Part shown: positions 34,209-41,494 of the stretch, in pieces
Layout of the letters: each line of letters begins with the position of its first letter
How positions within the stretch are numbered: position 1 is the stretch's first letter
Assembly (NCBI GenBank): GCA_023389745.1
Contig: JAEWED010000228.1
Location: forward strand, 1-44,074
Direction: 5' to 3'
Length of the DNA stretch: 44,074 nucleotides
From: Actinomycetes bacterium
Lineage (GTDB): Bacteria > Actinomycetota > Acidimicrobiia > Acidimicrobiales > Microtrichaceae
Program-made: the position numbers and the translations under genes
The notes under the pieces: model-generated
What the model was told of the DNA's origin: nothing
The model's database searches: none
What the model saw: only the letters and a program-made list of their open reading frames with translations

Positions 34209-34214
34209 TAGCGT
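34209..34214 (+). promoter_or_regulatory. Candidate -10 box (TAGCGT) of a leaderless gene
   Basis: TAGCGT ends 6 bases before the ATG at 34221, with no Shine-Dalgarno sequence in between, as expected for leaderless transcription. The same hexamer precedes the ATG at 28366. Confidence 0.45.
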
Positions 34215-34220
34215 CGTTGC

Positions 34221-34943
34221 ATGGCGCGATTCTCGGGACTGTCCGCGGTGATGTTGAACTGCTCGCTGGTGCACGAGGCGAGCCAGTCGCACACCCGCCG
34301 CCTGCTCGCTCGTGTCGGCGGCATCATGCGCACCGAAGGCGTCGACGTCGAGCTCATCCACCTGCTCGAACACCGCATCGGCTTCGGCATGGTCACCGAC
34401 ACCACCACGCTCGGCGACGAGCGCGACGACTGGCCGGGCATCCAGGCGTTGGTCTTCGACGCCGACATCCTGGTCATCGGCACCCCGATCTGGCTCGGTG
34501 TGAAGTCGAGCGTCGCGACGCTGGCGATCGAACGGCTCTATGCGTCGAGCGACGAGACCAACGAGCATGGCCAGTACCGCTACTACGGCAAGGCGGGCGG
34601 TTGTGTCGTGACCGGCAACGAGGACGGCGTGAAGGCGTGCGCCAGGGACGTGCTCTTCGCGCTCTCGCACATCGGCTACACGATCCCTCCGCAGGCCGAC
34701 TGCGGTTGGATCGGCGAGATCGGCCCGGGCCCGAGCTACGGCGACCCGATCGAGGGCACCGACCGTCGCATGGGCTACGACAGCGAGTTCACGAACAAGA
34801 ACGCCACGATCATGGCCTGGAACCTGATGCACACCGCCCAGCTGCTGAAGGACCGGGGCGGCTTCCCCGTCGGCGGCAACGACGCCGAGACCTGGCGCGA
34901 CGTCACCAACGCCGCCGATCAGGACCCTGACGCCACGTTCTGA
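34221..34943 (+). CDS. Flavodoxin/NADPH-dependent FMN reductase-like protein
   Basis: A 240-residue soluble protein of the flavodoxin-like fold. Near the N-terminus LNCSLVHEASQSHTRRLL takes the place of the phosphate-binding loop of FMN; DILVIGTPIWLGVKSS is the typical second FMN contact; GKAGGCVVTGNEDGVKACA is the third strand and loop of the fold. The C-terminal part (PGPSYGDP, then FTNKNATIMAWNL) is like the extension in some NADPH-dependent FMN reductases and iron-sulfur flavoproteins, but no cysteine cluster is present. It probably reduces a small molecule or quinone with NAD(P)H. It has a leaderless-type start and converges with the next gene. Confidence 0.85.
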   Translation: MARFSGLSAVMLNCSLVHEASQSHTRRLLARVGGIMRTEGVDVELIHLLEHRIGFGMVTDTTTLGDERDDWPGIQALVFDADILVIGTPIWLGVKSSVATLAIERLYASSDETNEHGQYRYYGKAGGCVVTGNEDGVKACARDVLFALSHIGYTIPPQADCGWIGEIGPGPSYGDPIEGTDRRMGYDSEFTNKNATIMAWNLMHTAQLLKDRGGFPVGGNDAETWRDVTNAADQDPDATF

Positions 34944-34962
34944 GTCGCACCGGGCCCACAGG

Positions 34963-35670
34963 TCAGCGCTGCTGACGGAGGCGCTGCATCACGAACCAGA
35001 TCAGCGGTCGCAGCCCTTCGGTGACGTCCCATGCATCGAAGGGCATCATCCCCAACGGAGAGGTCACCCCGCGCTCGAGGAAGCGAGCCGCCATGTTCGA
35101 CGGCATCGAGCGAACCGTCGCCGCGTGCTCCGGGCAGCAGGTTCCCTTGAGCACTCGCTCCGGCGGTCCGTTCCACAACCTGGCCTGGTCCAGCGCTCGA
35201 TCATCCGGGAGGACCGCCACTTCCAGGCTCATCAGCGGGCCGTCGGGCACTTGCAGACCGATCGCCATGTGGCGACGCTCGGGCTCGGGCAGCTCGACGA
35301 CCTCGGTGATGTGCACGTCCGGGACCCGTTCGACCCACCTCAGCTGCCGGGGCGATCCGGCCCGGGCAAGCGCCTGGAAGTGTGCCGCGCGCTCCGCGTC
35401 GTGGTGCAGGTGCGCGACCAGCTGCCAGATCGACGAGCTGCGTTCCCACGAGTTCGCCGAAGTGATCACGGTGGGAGCGACCTCCTGGTCCTCGGCGACG
35501 ACCGCGGAGGCGTCGAAGCACATGAACGCTGGGTCATGCGGGGCGGCTCCCCGCCGTGCCTGGAGCAACGGACCGCTCGGAGCCCCGGGCGGCGGGAGCA
35601 CCCACCTGCCACGCTCATCGCGCTGGAACCGGGTTGACGAGTTCTTCGGGAACTGAGGTCGGAAGGTCAT
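34963..35670 (-). CDS. Hypothetical protein
   Basis: A 235-residue soluble protein of no family I recognise. The ATG at 35670 was chosen over one at 35760 because TACGTT lies 6 bases upstream of it, fitting the leaderless pattern, and the first 30 residues of the longer version look random. The N-terminus is Pro/Arg-rich (WVLPPPGAPSGP). The body has MCFDASAVVAED, several Trp residues and a CCPEHAATVR pair of cysteines. It ends in LIWFVMQRLRQQR. No signal peptide or membrane segment. Confidence 0.6.
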   Translation of the reverse strand: MTFRPQFPKNSSTRFQRDERGRWVLPPPGAPSGPLLQARRGAAPHDPAFMCFDASAVVAEDQEVAPTVITSANSWERSSSIWQLVAHLHHDAERAAHFQALARAGSPRQLRWVERVPDVHITEVVELPEPERRHMAIGLQVPDGPLMSLEVAVLPDDRALDQARLWNGPPERVLKGTCCPEHAATVRSMPSNMAARFLERGVTSPLGMMPFDAWDVTEGLRPLIWFVMQRLRQQR

Positions 35671-35676
35671 GTCCCG

Positions 35677-35682
35677 AACGTA
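35677..35682 (-). promoter_or_regulatory. Candidate -10 box (TACGTT) of a leaderless gene
   Basis: On the minus strand TACGTT ends 6 bases before the ATG at 35670 and decides that start. No Shine-Dalgarno sequence is present. Confidence 0.45.
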
Positions 35683-35784
35683 CGAACGGCCTCTGACGAA
35701 CTCGCACGGAACCGGCGGCGTCTGGGCGGGGACCGCTCCCCGGTCGCGACCCGACGACACGGACCGAACCGAAATACCGCGCGA

Positions 35785-35790
35785 TACCGT
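35785..35790 (+). promoter_or_regulatory. Candidate -10 box (TACCGT) of the long coiled-coil gene
   Basis: TACCGT, with a second similar box (TACCGC) 10 bases earlier, would give a leader of about 70 bases before the ATG at 35868, which has GGGGAAG in front. Confidence 0.35.
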
Positions 35791-35867
35791 GGAAGGCGAC
35801 CGACTCGTCGGTCACTTCCCCGACATCCGAGCGGCCTGCCGCCGCACTCACCGACGGGGAAGTATCC

Positions 35868-36458
35868 ATGCCGATCAGCGAAGCCGAACGCCACCTCATG
35901 TATCTCGCGCTCGAGGAGGCCCTGGGCAAGGAAGGAGCGGACGCCCTGATGAGTCACCTTCCACCCGTCGGCTGGGCCGACGTGGCCACCCGCTCCGACT
36001 TGGACCACGTGCGGGAGCAGTTGACGGGGCGCATCGAGATGCTCGAGGTTCGCACCGACGCCCGCTTCGATCAGGTCGACAGCCGCTTCCGTGAGATGGA
36101 AGCGCGATTCGATCGGATCGACCGTCGACTCGACGAGATGGATCGCCGATTCGACCAGATCGATCGACGCTTCGAACAGACGGAAAGCCGACTCGACCAG
36201 ATCGACCGACGCTTCGAACAGACGGAAAGCCGACTCGACCAGATCGACCGACGCCTCGAACAGATCGACCGACGCCTCGACCAGATCGACGAACGACTCG
36301 AATCACAGGAGCGGCACCTGTCGCTGGCCATGGATGCCGGGTTCTCGAAGATGTCCGCCCAGCTCCACAAGGACCTCGCCGCCCAGACCCGCACCACCTT
36401 GGCCTTCGTCAGCCTCCTGCTCGGCGTGTTGTTCACCGCGACGCAGGTCTTCGCCTGA
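35868..36458 (+). CDS. Heptad-repeat coiled-coil protein with C-terminal membrane anchor
   Basis: A 196-residue protein with GGGGAAG eight bases before the ATG. The head (residues 1-45) contains LMYLALEEALG and LMSHLPPVGWADVATRSDL, a pattern shared in weaker form with the small protein at 29543-29911. Residues about 48-150 form a nearly perfect 7-residue repeat of the type RRFDQID, a long coiled coil encoded partly by exact 42-bp DNA repeats. The C-terminus is a membrane segment (TLAFVSLLLGVLFTATQVFA). The predicted protein is anchored by its tail with the coil in the cytoplasm. Its function is unknown. Divergent from the hypothetical gene at 34963-35670. Confidence 0.85.
   Translation: MPISEAERHLMYLALEEALGKEGADALMSHLPPVGWADVATRSDLDHVREQLTGRIEMLEVRTDARFDQVDSRFREMEARFDRIDRRLDEMDRRFDQIDRRFEQTESRLDQIDRRFEQTESRLDQIDRRLEQIDRRLDQIDERLESQERHLSLAMDAGFSKMSAQLHKDLAAQTRTTLAFVSLLLGVLFTATQVFA
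36165..36248 (+). repeat. Two exact 42-bp tandem repeats in the coiled-coil gene
   Basis: Copies at 36165-36206 and 36207-36248 are identical base for base and encode the 14 residues RRFEQTESRLDQID. Two 21-bp half-units (36249-36269 and 36270-36290) follow. Exact identity points to recent duplication in steps of whole heptads. Confidence 0.85.
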
Positions 36459-36530
36459 GGTCGTTCGCTCTCCCGATGGGCGACCTGCGCATCTGGGCCG
36501 ACGACGAGGGCGTCGGCCGACCCCACCTGA

Positions 36531-36557
36531 CCCGCCACACGGCGTTGGGGTGGCGGG
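36531..36557. terminator. Hairpin between convergent genes
   Basis: CCCGCCAC (36531-36538) and GTGGCGGG (36550-36557) form an 8-bp perfect stem with an 11-base loop, followed on the plus strand by TTCTC. It lies in the 195-base gap between the coiled-coil gene and the converging CoA-binding gene and could stop transcription from both sides. Confidence 0.5.
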
Positions 36558-36653
36558 TTCTCAGGGCTGCAGGTGACGCGTCGTGTCAGGCACAGCCCTG
36601 AGATCGGAGCGCAGCCGCAGAACGGGCGGGCCGCAAGGCGACGACCAGCGCCG

Positions 36654-37064
36654 CTACTTCTTGGAGTAGCCGAGGCGGTTGACGGTGGCGCCGATGCAGA
36701 GGTCCTCGACGTAGTCGAGACCGTTGCCCTCGGCGATCTCCTTGGCGTGCTCCGACGTGATGCCCATCTGCAGCCACAGCGTGTTCGCCCCGATGGTCAC
36801 GGCGGACTCCGCCACGCCGGGCGCCTCGGCCGGCGGGCGGAAGACGTCGACGATGTCGACGTGCACCGGGATGTCCTCGAGGCTGGCGTACACCTTCTGG
36901 CCGTGGATCTCCTGCGCTGTCGGGTTCACCGGGATCATCGTGAACCCCGCGTCGAGCAGGATCTTCGGGATCTTGTTCGACGGCTTCTCGGGGTTCTCCG
37001 AGGCACCGACCACCGCCACGGTCTTCGAACGGTCAAACAGGGCGATGATCTCTTCGTCGGTCAC
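36654..37064 (-). CDS. CoA-binding (YccU-like) protein
   Basis: A 136-residue protein that is a stand-alone CoA-binding domain with a Rossmann fold: KTVAVVGASENPEKPSNKIP holds the nucleotide-binding turn, followed by GFTMIPVNPTAQEIHGQKVY and the late motif GANTLWLQMGI. Length and motifs match the YccU family. The domain is related to the succinyl-CoA ligase alpha subunit; a free-standing copy probably binds CoA in a regulatory role, but no reaction is known. The start is a GTG with GAGGAG five bases upstream. Confidence 0.9.
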   Translation of the reverse strand: MTDEEIIALFDRSKTVAVVGASENPEKPSNKIPKILLDAGFTMIPVNPTAQEIHGQKVYASLEDIPVHVDIVDVFRPPAEAPGVAESAVTIGANTLWLQMGITSEHAKEIAEGNGLDYVEDLCIGATVNRLGYSKK

Positions 37065-37142
37065 TGCGGCTCCTCGGTCAACGGCGGTCGGGTACGTGCA
37101 GCCACCGTAACCCGTGGCCCTCGGCGATCCGTCCCGGGTGCC

Positions 37143-37205
37143 CAGTCCGGGTGCACCAGTCGAGCGCGCCAGTCCGAGCGCGCGAGTCGAGCGCGCCAGT
37201 CCCGG
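37143..37205. repeat. Degenerate 13-14-bp tandem repeats
   Basis: Five consecutive units begin CAGTC or GAGTC and vary around CAGTCGAGCGCGC (starting at 37143, 37157, 37170, 37184 and 37197). They lie in the noncoding gap between the CoA-binding gene and the 3' end of the OsmC gene; further CAGTC copies run to the OsmC stop codon. Confidence 0.65.
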
Positions 37206-37223
37206 AGTCCCGGACCGAGCGCC

Positions 37224-37670
37224 TCAGTCCCGACCGTGCACCGTGATGTGGCTCTTCACCGAGTTCGCGATGAAGCAGCGGCGGTGGCTCTCGTGGTGCA
37301 GTCCCTCGATCACGTCGTCGCTCGGCGTCTCGCCCGCCCACTCGATCTCGGGGCGCAGGTCGACGTCGGTGATCCAGCTGTGCTCGGACTCGGTGCGCCG
37401 CAGGATCCCCACTGCGTGGTCGACGTAGCGGTCGACGACCAACCCGGCCTCGGCGGCCAGGTACAGGAACCACATCATGTGGCAGCTCGAGATCGCCGCC
37501 ACGAACGCCTCCTCCGGGTCGACCCGTGTCGGGTCGCCGAACAGCCCCGGCGCGGACGACGCCGGCACGGTCACCCCACCGTCGAAGCGCCACTCGTGCG
37601 TGCGGTCGTAGTCCACCCCGAAGCCCGCGCCCTCACGCGACCAGGCCACCTCTGCGACGTGCTCCGACAT
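37224..37670 (-). CDS. OsmC-family peroxiredoxin-like protein
   Basis: A 148-residue protein. The ATG at 37670 has AAGGAG eight bases upstream, while the in-frame GTG at 37679 overlaps that site and is rejected. It has both conserved OsmC cysteines, one in AISSCHMMW and one in RRCFIANSVK, and the usual GLFGDPTRVDPEEAF before the first. OsmC/Ohr proteins reduce organic hydroperoxides with these two thiols. Whether it is an Ohr-type or a general OsmC enzyme cannot be decided here. It stands before the AzlCD genes on the same strand, with about 40 bases between. Confidence 0.92.
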   Translation of the reverse strand: MSEHVAEVAWSREGAGFGVDYDRTHEWRFDGGVTVPASSAPGLFGDPTRVDPEEAFVAAISSCHMMWFLYLAAEAGLVVDRYVDHAVGILRRTESEHSWITDVDLRPEIEWAGETPSDDVIEGLHHESHRRCFIANSVKSHITVHGRD

Positions 37671-37710
37671 CTGCCCCACTCCTTACCCCCGCCGACCGAA
37701 CGGCCGGCAG

Positions 37711-38028
37711 CTACAGGCCCATCCAACGCAGCACGACGAGCGCGCCCAGGCCGACGACGAGTGTGGCCGCGGTGTTCTTCGTGCGCCATGCGACGAGCGC
37801 CGCCAGGATCCCTGCGGGCAGCTCGGCCTGGATCAGGTCGAAGTGACCGTCGGGTCGCACCAGCGCCGGCACGACCAGCGAGGCGAGCGCGGCGGCGGGG
37901 ATCTGGCGCAGCACCCGCTGCACCCTCGGCGACACCTCACCGAAGCGGTGCGCGGCCATCACGAACGACGCCCGCATCGCGAAGGTCCCGATGCCCGCGC
38001 AGATGATCGTGATCCACGTCGCGCTCAC
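37711..38028 (-). CDS. azlD: AzlD-family branched-chain amino acid exporter subunit
   Basis: A 105-residue hydrophobic protein with about four membrane segments: WITIICAGIGTFAMRASFVM, a middle pair (LRQIPAAALASLVVPALV, LPAGILAALVAWRTKN) and a last one ending LVVLRWMGL. The GTG start overlaps the stop of azlC (GTGA), so the long open frame reaching further upstream is not the gene. AzlD pairs with AzlC to export branched-chain amino acids and analogues across the inner membrane. Confidence 0.9.
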   Translation of the reverse strand: MSATWITIICAGIGTFAMRASFVMAAHRFGEVSPRVQRVLRQIPAAALASLVVPALVRPDGHFDLIQAELPAGILAALVAWRTKNTAATLVVGLGALVVLRWMGL

Positions 38029-38789
38029 GAGTCCGCCCCCTCTGCAGCGCCACCGGCCGCCCCGCCGGCGACCGGGCCCTCGTCGGTGTCGACGATCGCA
38101 CCCGCGACGATCCCGGCGACCGCGCCGACCATCACCGACAGCGACCCCACCCCGACCTCGAGGCCGAGCACCGTCACCGCACCACCGACCAGCGCGGCGA
38201 CGACCGACGGGGCCGAGCTCAGCGTCGGGATCAGCAGCACCAGGAACACCAGCGGCACGGCGAAGGTCAGCGGCACCGAGTCCGGTAGCGACGTGCCGGC
38301 CAGCGCCCCGACGATCGTGGAGAGCTGCCACGAGCCCCACAGCGTCAACCCGGCCCCGGTGTAGAAGGCGAAGCGTCGAGCCAGCGTCGGCGGCGAGTCG
38401 TCGTGCACCGTGCCGGCCCAGTCCGTGACCGACACGACGTACGCCTGGTCGGTCATCAGATAGGCGATGACCGCCCGGCGAGGGATCGACTCGCGCGCCA
38501 GGAACGGCGCGAGCGACGCGGAGTACAGCACCATCCGCAGGTTGATCGTGCACGCGGCCAGCACCGCGACCAGCGCCGTGCCGCCGTTGGACAGCACCTC
38601 GATCGACGCGAGCTGCGACGCCCCGGCGAACACGATCGTCGAGAACCCGACCGCCGCACCGAAGCCCAGCCCGCCGGCCACCGCCGTCACCCCGGCGACC
38701 AGCCCGAAGGGCACCACGCCGATCAGCATCGGAGCGATCGCCGCCGCCCCCGCCCGGAACTCGCCCCGCACCGACCCGTCGCGGCTCAC
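38025..38789 (-). CDS. azlC: AzlC-family branched-chain amino acid permease
   Basis: A 254-residue membrane protein with about seven hydrophobic segments. The AzlC signature is seen as PMLIGVVPFGLVAGV near the N-terminus and GFSTIVFAGASQLASIEV. The GTG at 38789 was chosen because it stands just before the conserved part (SRDGSVRGEFRAG) with a weak GGAG upstream; an in-frame start at 38894 would add 35 residues read from repeat DNA. It forms the exporter with AzlD, which overlaps its stop. The C-terminus is an odd Gly/Ala/Glu tail. Confidence 0.9.
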   Translation of the reverse strand: MSRDGSVRGEFRAGAAAIAPMLIGVVPFGLVAGVTAVAGGLGFGAAVGFSTIVFAGASQLASIEVLSNGGTALVAVLAACTINLRMVLYSASLAPFLARESIPRRAVIAYLMTDQAYVVSVTDWAGTVHDDSPPTLARRFAFYTGAGLTLWGSWQLSTIVGALAGTSLPDSVPLTFAVPLVFLVLLIPTLSSAPSVVAALVGGAVTVLGLEVGVGSLSVMVGAVAGIVAGAIVDTDEGPVAGGAAGGAAEGADS

Positions 38790-38813
38790 GAGCGACGCTC
38801 CGTCGCCGACCGT

Positions 38814-38961
38814 CCGGCGATCGACGCGCAGCAGCGTCGTCCCACGACTGGCCGACGCGCAGATCCCTGACACCCGGCGATCGACGCGCCGCACGGTCGC
38901 CCGACAACACCCCCACGCACAGATCGCTGGAGCGCAGATCCCTGGAGCGCAGATCCCTGGA
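38814..38961. repeat. Short direct repeats upstream of azlC
   Basis: Two copies of CCGGCGATCGACGCGC at 38814 and 38874 are 60 bases apart. Three tandem 15-bp units follow at 38917, 38932 and 38947; the last two are identical (GCGCAGATCCCTGGA), and further partial copies lie at 38850 and 38974. The region between azlC and the flippase-like gene is about 230 bases and holds no gene. Confidence 0.75.
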
Positions 38962-39021
38962 GCGCCGCCTTCAGCGCAGATCGGCGGCCCAGCGAGCGCG
39001 GGCGGCCACGAACCTCTGACA

Positions 39022-41442
39022 TCACAGATAGCTGTGGCGTTGCAGCCACCGCAGCGCGAACCAGCCCCAGATCGGCGGCAGGTAGAACGTCGCCCCCCGG
39101 AACAGCAACGCGGTCGCGGTGGCCGTCGTCGGCTCGATCCCCGCGGCGATGAGCAGGCTCATCAGTGCTGCCTCCATCACGCCGATCCCGCCCGGCACCG
39201 GCATGAACCCGCCGAACAGCGCGGCGGCGACGTAGATCACGATCAGCGTCGACAGGTTGAGCTGGCCGCCGAAGGTGCGCAGGCACAGCCCGAGCGTCAA
39301 CGCCATCAGCACCTGCGACAGCAGGTTGCCGCCGAAGAGCTGCAGCAGCTTCGTCGGCGAGCGCAGCCCGGCGAGCGCATCCTTGGCGTCGTCGACGAAC
39401 GGCTTGACCCTCGCCCAGATGCGCTGGCGGATGCGCTTGAGCGCGATCGCCAACCCCACCACAACGACCAGCACGACCGCGGCGACGACGAGCACCCACG
39501 ACAGGTCGCTGATCGAGCTCCTCGACGCCGTGTCGAACGACAGGTCGACCTTGCCGACGCCGAACACCAACGTCACGAGCAGCAGTGCGATCTGCACCAG
39601 GAACCCGCTGAAGCTGTCGATCGCCGAGATCGAGACCGCCGAGCCCGGCGGGATGCCCTGGCGCTGGAAGAACCGGATGCCGAGCGCGACACGCCCGGCG
39701 GTCGACGGCACGGCGAGCGCCACGAAGCCGATCGCGAACTGCAGCACCGCGACCGGTCCGTACGGAATCGGCCGCGGGCACGCCCCCACCGTCGAGATCG
39801 CCTGCGAGAAGAACGGCACCTGGGCGAGCAGCACCGCGGCGGCGATCATGAACGGCGACGCGGCGGCGAGCTCACGGCCGAGCTCCTCGAGGTCGACGTG
39901 GCCGAGCGCGGCGATCAGCCCGAACGCGACCAGCACCAACAGCCCTGCCGACAGCAGCGTCTGGGGTGAGACCCGGCGCAGCTTCGCGATCTCGGGCTCG
40001 TCGACACCGGCGGCCTCGGCGGCGGCCGAGCGCAGCTGGTCCATGTCGAGCGACGCGGCCTTCACCTCGCGCCGCAGGACCACACCCAGCGCCGGCACCT
40101 GCAGGTACGGCAACACCGGTGCGAGCCCGTCGACACCCAGCCGGGCGAATGCCGCCGCCACCGCGTCGTCGACCCCGGCGAGCACCGCCGTGGTCACCAG
40201 CGTCTGGGCCAGGTCGATGCGGCGCTGGTCGTCGGACACCGCCAGGCCCACCGGAGCGAGCTCGGTGAGCAGCACCCGGCCGCCCGCGGTCGCCGCGAAG
40301 CTCTCCCCTGACAGCTCGCCGTGCACCAGGCCCGCCGCGTGCAGTCGTCCCACCACGTCCCAGATCGCCTCGGGCGTGACGCGCGTCCGATCGGCCTCGG
40401 CCAGCGAACCACCCGCGCCGCGCAGCACGATCAGCGCGTCGTTGCGGGCGGTGCGCCCTGCGACGACGACCTCGGGCACCGGCACACCACGCGACCCGGC
40501 GAGGAACGCCATGAAGCCTTCGTGCTCGACCTGCTGCAGGCGGCTCGAGACGACCTGTTCGCCGTGGCGGTACCACATCGCCCGCCAGGCACGGTTGAGC
40601 ATCTGGGTGTCCCGGGCGTCGCGCCCGTAGACCGCGATGCGGACCGGCACACCGGCGTCGTCGACCGCGTCGACGGCCAGCACTCCCGAGCGCTGCCGGG
40701 GTGCGACGACCAGGTCGGCGACGGTCACGCCGAGCTGCGCGAGCGCCTCGGTCACCTCGGCCTCGGTCGGTCGGCCCGACGAGGCGCCCAACGCCAGGTG
40801 CACCACGGCGGCCGCGGCGACACCGACGAGCAGACTCGCCACCGCTCCCGCGGGCGACGTCGATCCGAGCAGCACCACCGAGCACACCGCGAACAGGACG
40901 ATCCAGCGCCCGAGCCGTCGCGCGGGTCGTGTCAGGTGCGGCGCCGCAGCCGAGCTGACCGCGGCGGCCACGGCGAACGCGACCAGCGGCACCGAGCCCG
41001 TCGAGCCGCCGGTCAACGCCTCGGACACCGACGGCCAGTCGCCGTCGACGGCGCGGTCCAACCCGAGCGCGGCGATCGCACCGACGAGCGCCGAGAGCCC
41101 GGCGTCGACCAGCAGGTCGCCGCGACGGCGCACCGCCGAGACGACCACGACCAGCGCACACCACAGCAGCAGCGCGGCGACGCCCATCCGCCACAGCGCG
41201 TCGAGGAAGCTCGGCACGGTGTCGACCACGCCGACGACCGCTCGTTCGAACCCCGACGGCGGCACCGCCAGCAGCGCGATGAACACCACCGGCACCGCGG
41301 CGACGAACAGCAGCAGCACGTCGGATCCGGAGCGCTCCCTCCCGGTGCGCTCCGCGGGGGCGATCACCCCGATGCCACCGGCGCGGTCACGCCACAGCGA
41401 CCGGTGGCGTGCGCCGTCTGGCTGTCGGGCGTCGTCGTGCAT
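39022..41442 (-). CDS. Lysylphosphatidylglycerol synthase/UPF0104-like flippase with internal kinase-like segment
   Basis: An 806-residue membrane protein. The N-terminal third has several membrane segments. Residues about 225-445 are soluble and resemble an ABC1/lipid-kinase-like fold: AWRAMWYRHGE, then RLHAAGLVHGELSGESF (H374) where a kinase would have HGDxxxxN, and LLTELAP in place of DFD; the catalytic Asp residues are missing. The C-terminal 330 residues are the UPF0104/LPG-synthase membrane region (LQFAIGFVALAVPSTAGRVA, AALFGGFMPVPGGIGVMEAA). Such proteins move or modify lipids at the membrane; the exact substrate is unknown. The ATG at 41442 was preferred over the TTG at 41445; TAGGTT lies 9 bases before it. 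Confidence 0.85.
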   Translation of the reverse strand: MHDDARQPDGARHRSLWRDRAGGIGVIAPAERTGRERSGSDVLLLFVAAVPVVFIALLAVPPSGFERAVVGVVDTVPSFLDALWRMGVAALLLWCALVVVVSAVRRRGDLLVDAGLSALVGAIAALGLDRAVDGDWPSVSEALTGGSTGSVPLVAFAVAAAVSSAAAPHLTRPARRLGRWIVLFAVCSVVLLGSTSPAGAVASLLVGVAAAAVVHLALGASSGRPTEAEVTEALAQLGVTVADLVVAPRQRSGVLAVDAVDDAGVPVRIAVYGRDARDTQMLNRAWRAMWYRHGEQVVSSRLQQVEHEGFMAFLAGSRGVPVPEVVVAGRTARNDALIVLRGAGGSLAEADRTRVTPEAIWDVVGRLHAAGLVHGELSGESFAATAGGRVLLTELAPVGLAVSDDQRRIDLAQTLVTTAVLAGVDDAVAAAFARLGVDGLAPVLPYLQVPALGVVLRREVKAASLDMDQLRSAAAEAAGVDEPEIAKLRRVSPQTLLSAGLLVLVAFGLIAALGHVDLEELGRELAAASPFMIAAAVLLAQVPFFSQAISTVGACPRPIPYGPVAVLQFAIGFVALAVPSTAGRVALGIRFFQRQGIPPGSAVSISAIDSFSGFLVQIALLLVTLVFGVGKVDLSFDTASRSSISDLSWVLVVAAVVLVVVVGLAIALKRIRQRIWARVKPFVDDAKDALAGLRSPTKLLQLFGGNLLSQVLMALTLGLCLRTFGGQLNLSTLIVIYVAAALFGGFMPVPGGIGVMEAALMSLLIAAGIEPTTATATALLFRGATFYLPPIWGWFALRWLQRHSYL

Positions 41443-41451
41443 CAAGCGGTC

Positions 41452-41457
41452 AACCTA
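41452..41457 (-). promoter_or_regulatory. Candidate -10 box (TAGGTT) before the flippase-like gene
   Basis: On the minus strand TAGGTT ends 9 bases before the ATG at 41442 with no Shine-Dalgarno sequence, fitting a leaderless or nearly leaderless mRNA. It lies in the 52-base gap after the phoD stop. Confidence 0.4.
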
Positions 41458-41494
41458 GGCCCCACGGGCCTCGGGTGCGGACGACTTCGGGCGC

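Noticed and set aside
37711..38916. Single 401-residue protein on the minus strand instead of separate AzlD
   Set aside because: Only the last 105 residues are AzlD; the upstream part is the wrong frame of azlC, and the GTGA overlap gives a natural AzlD start.
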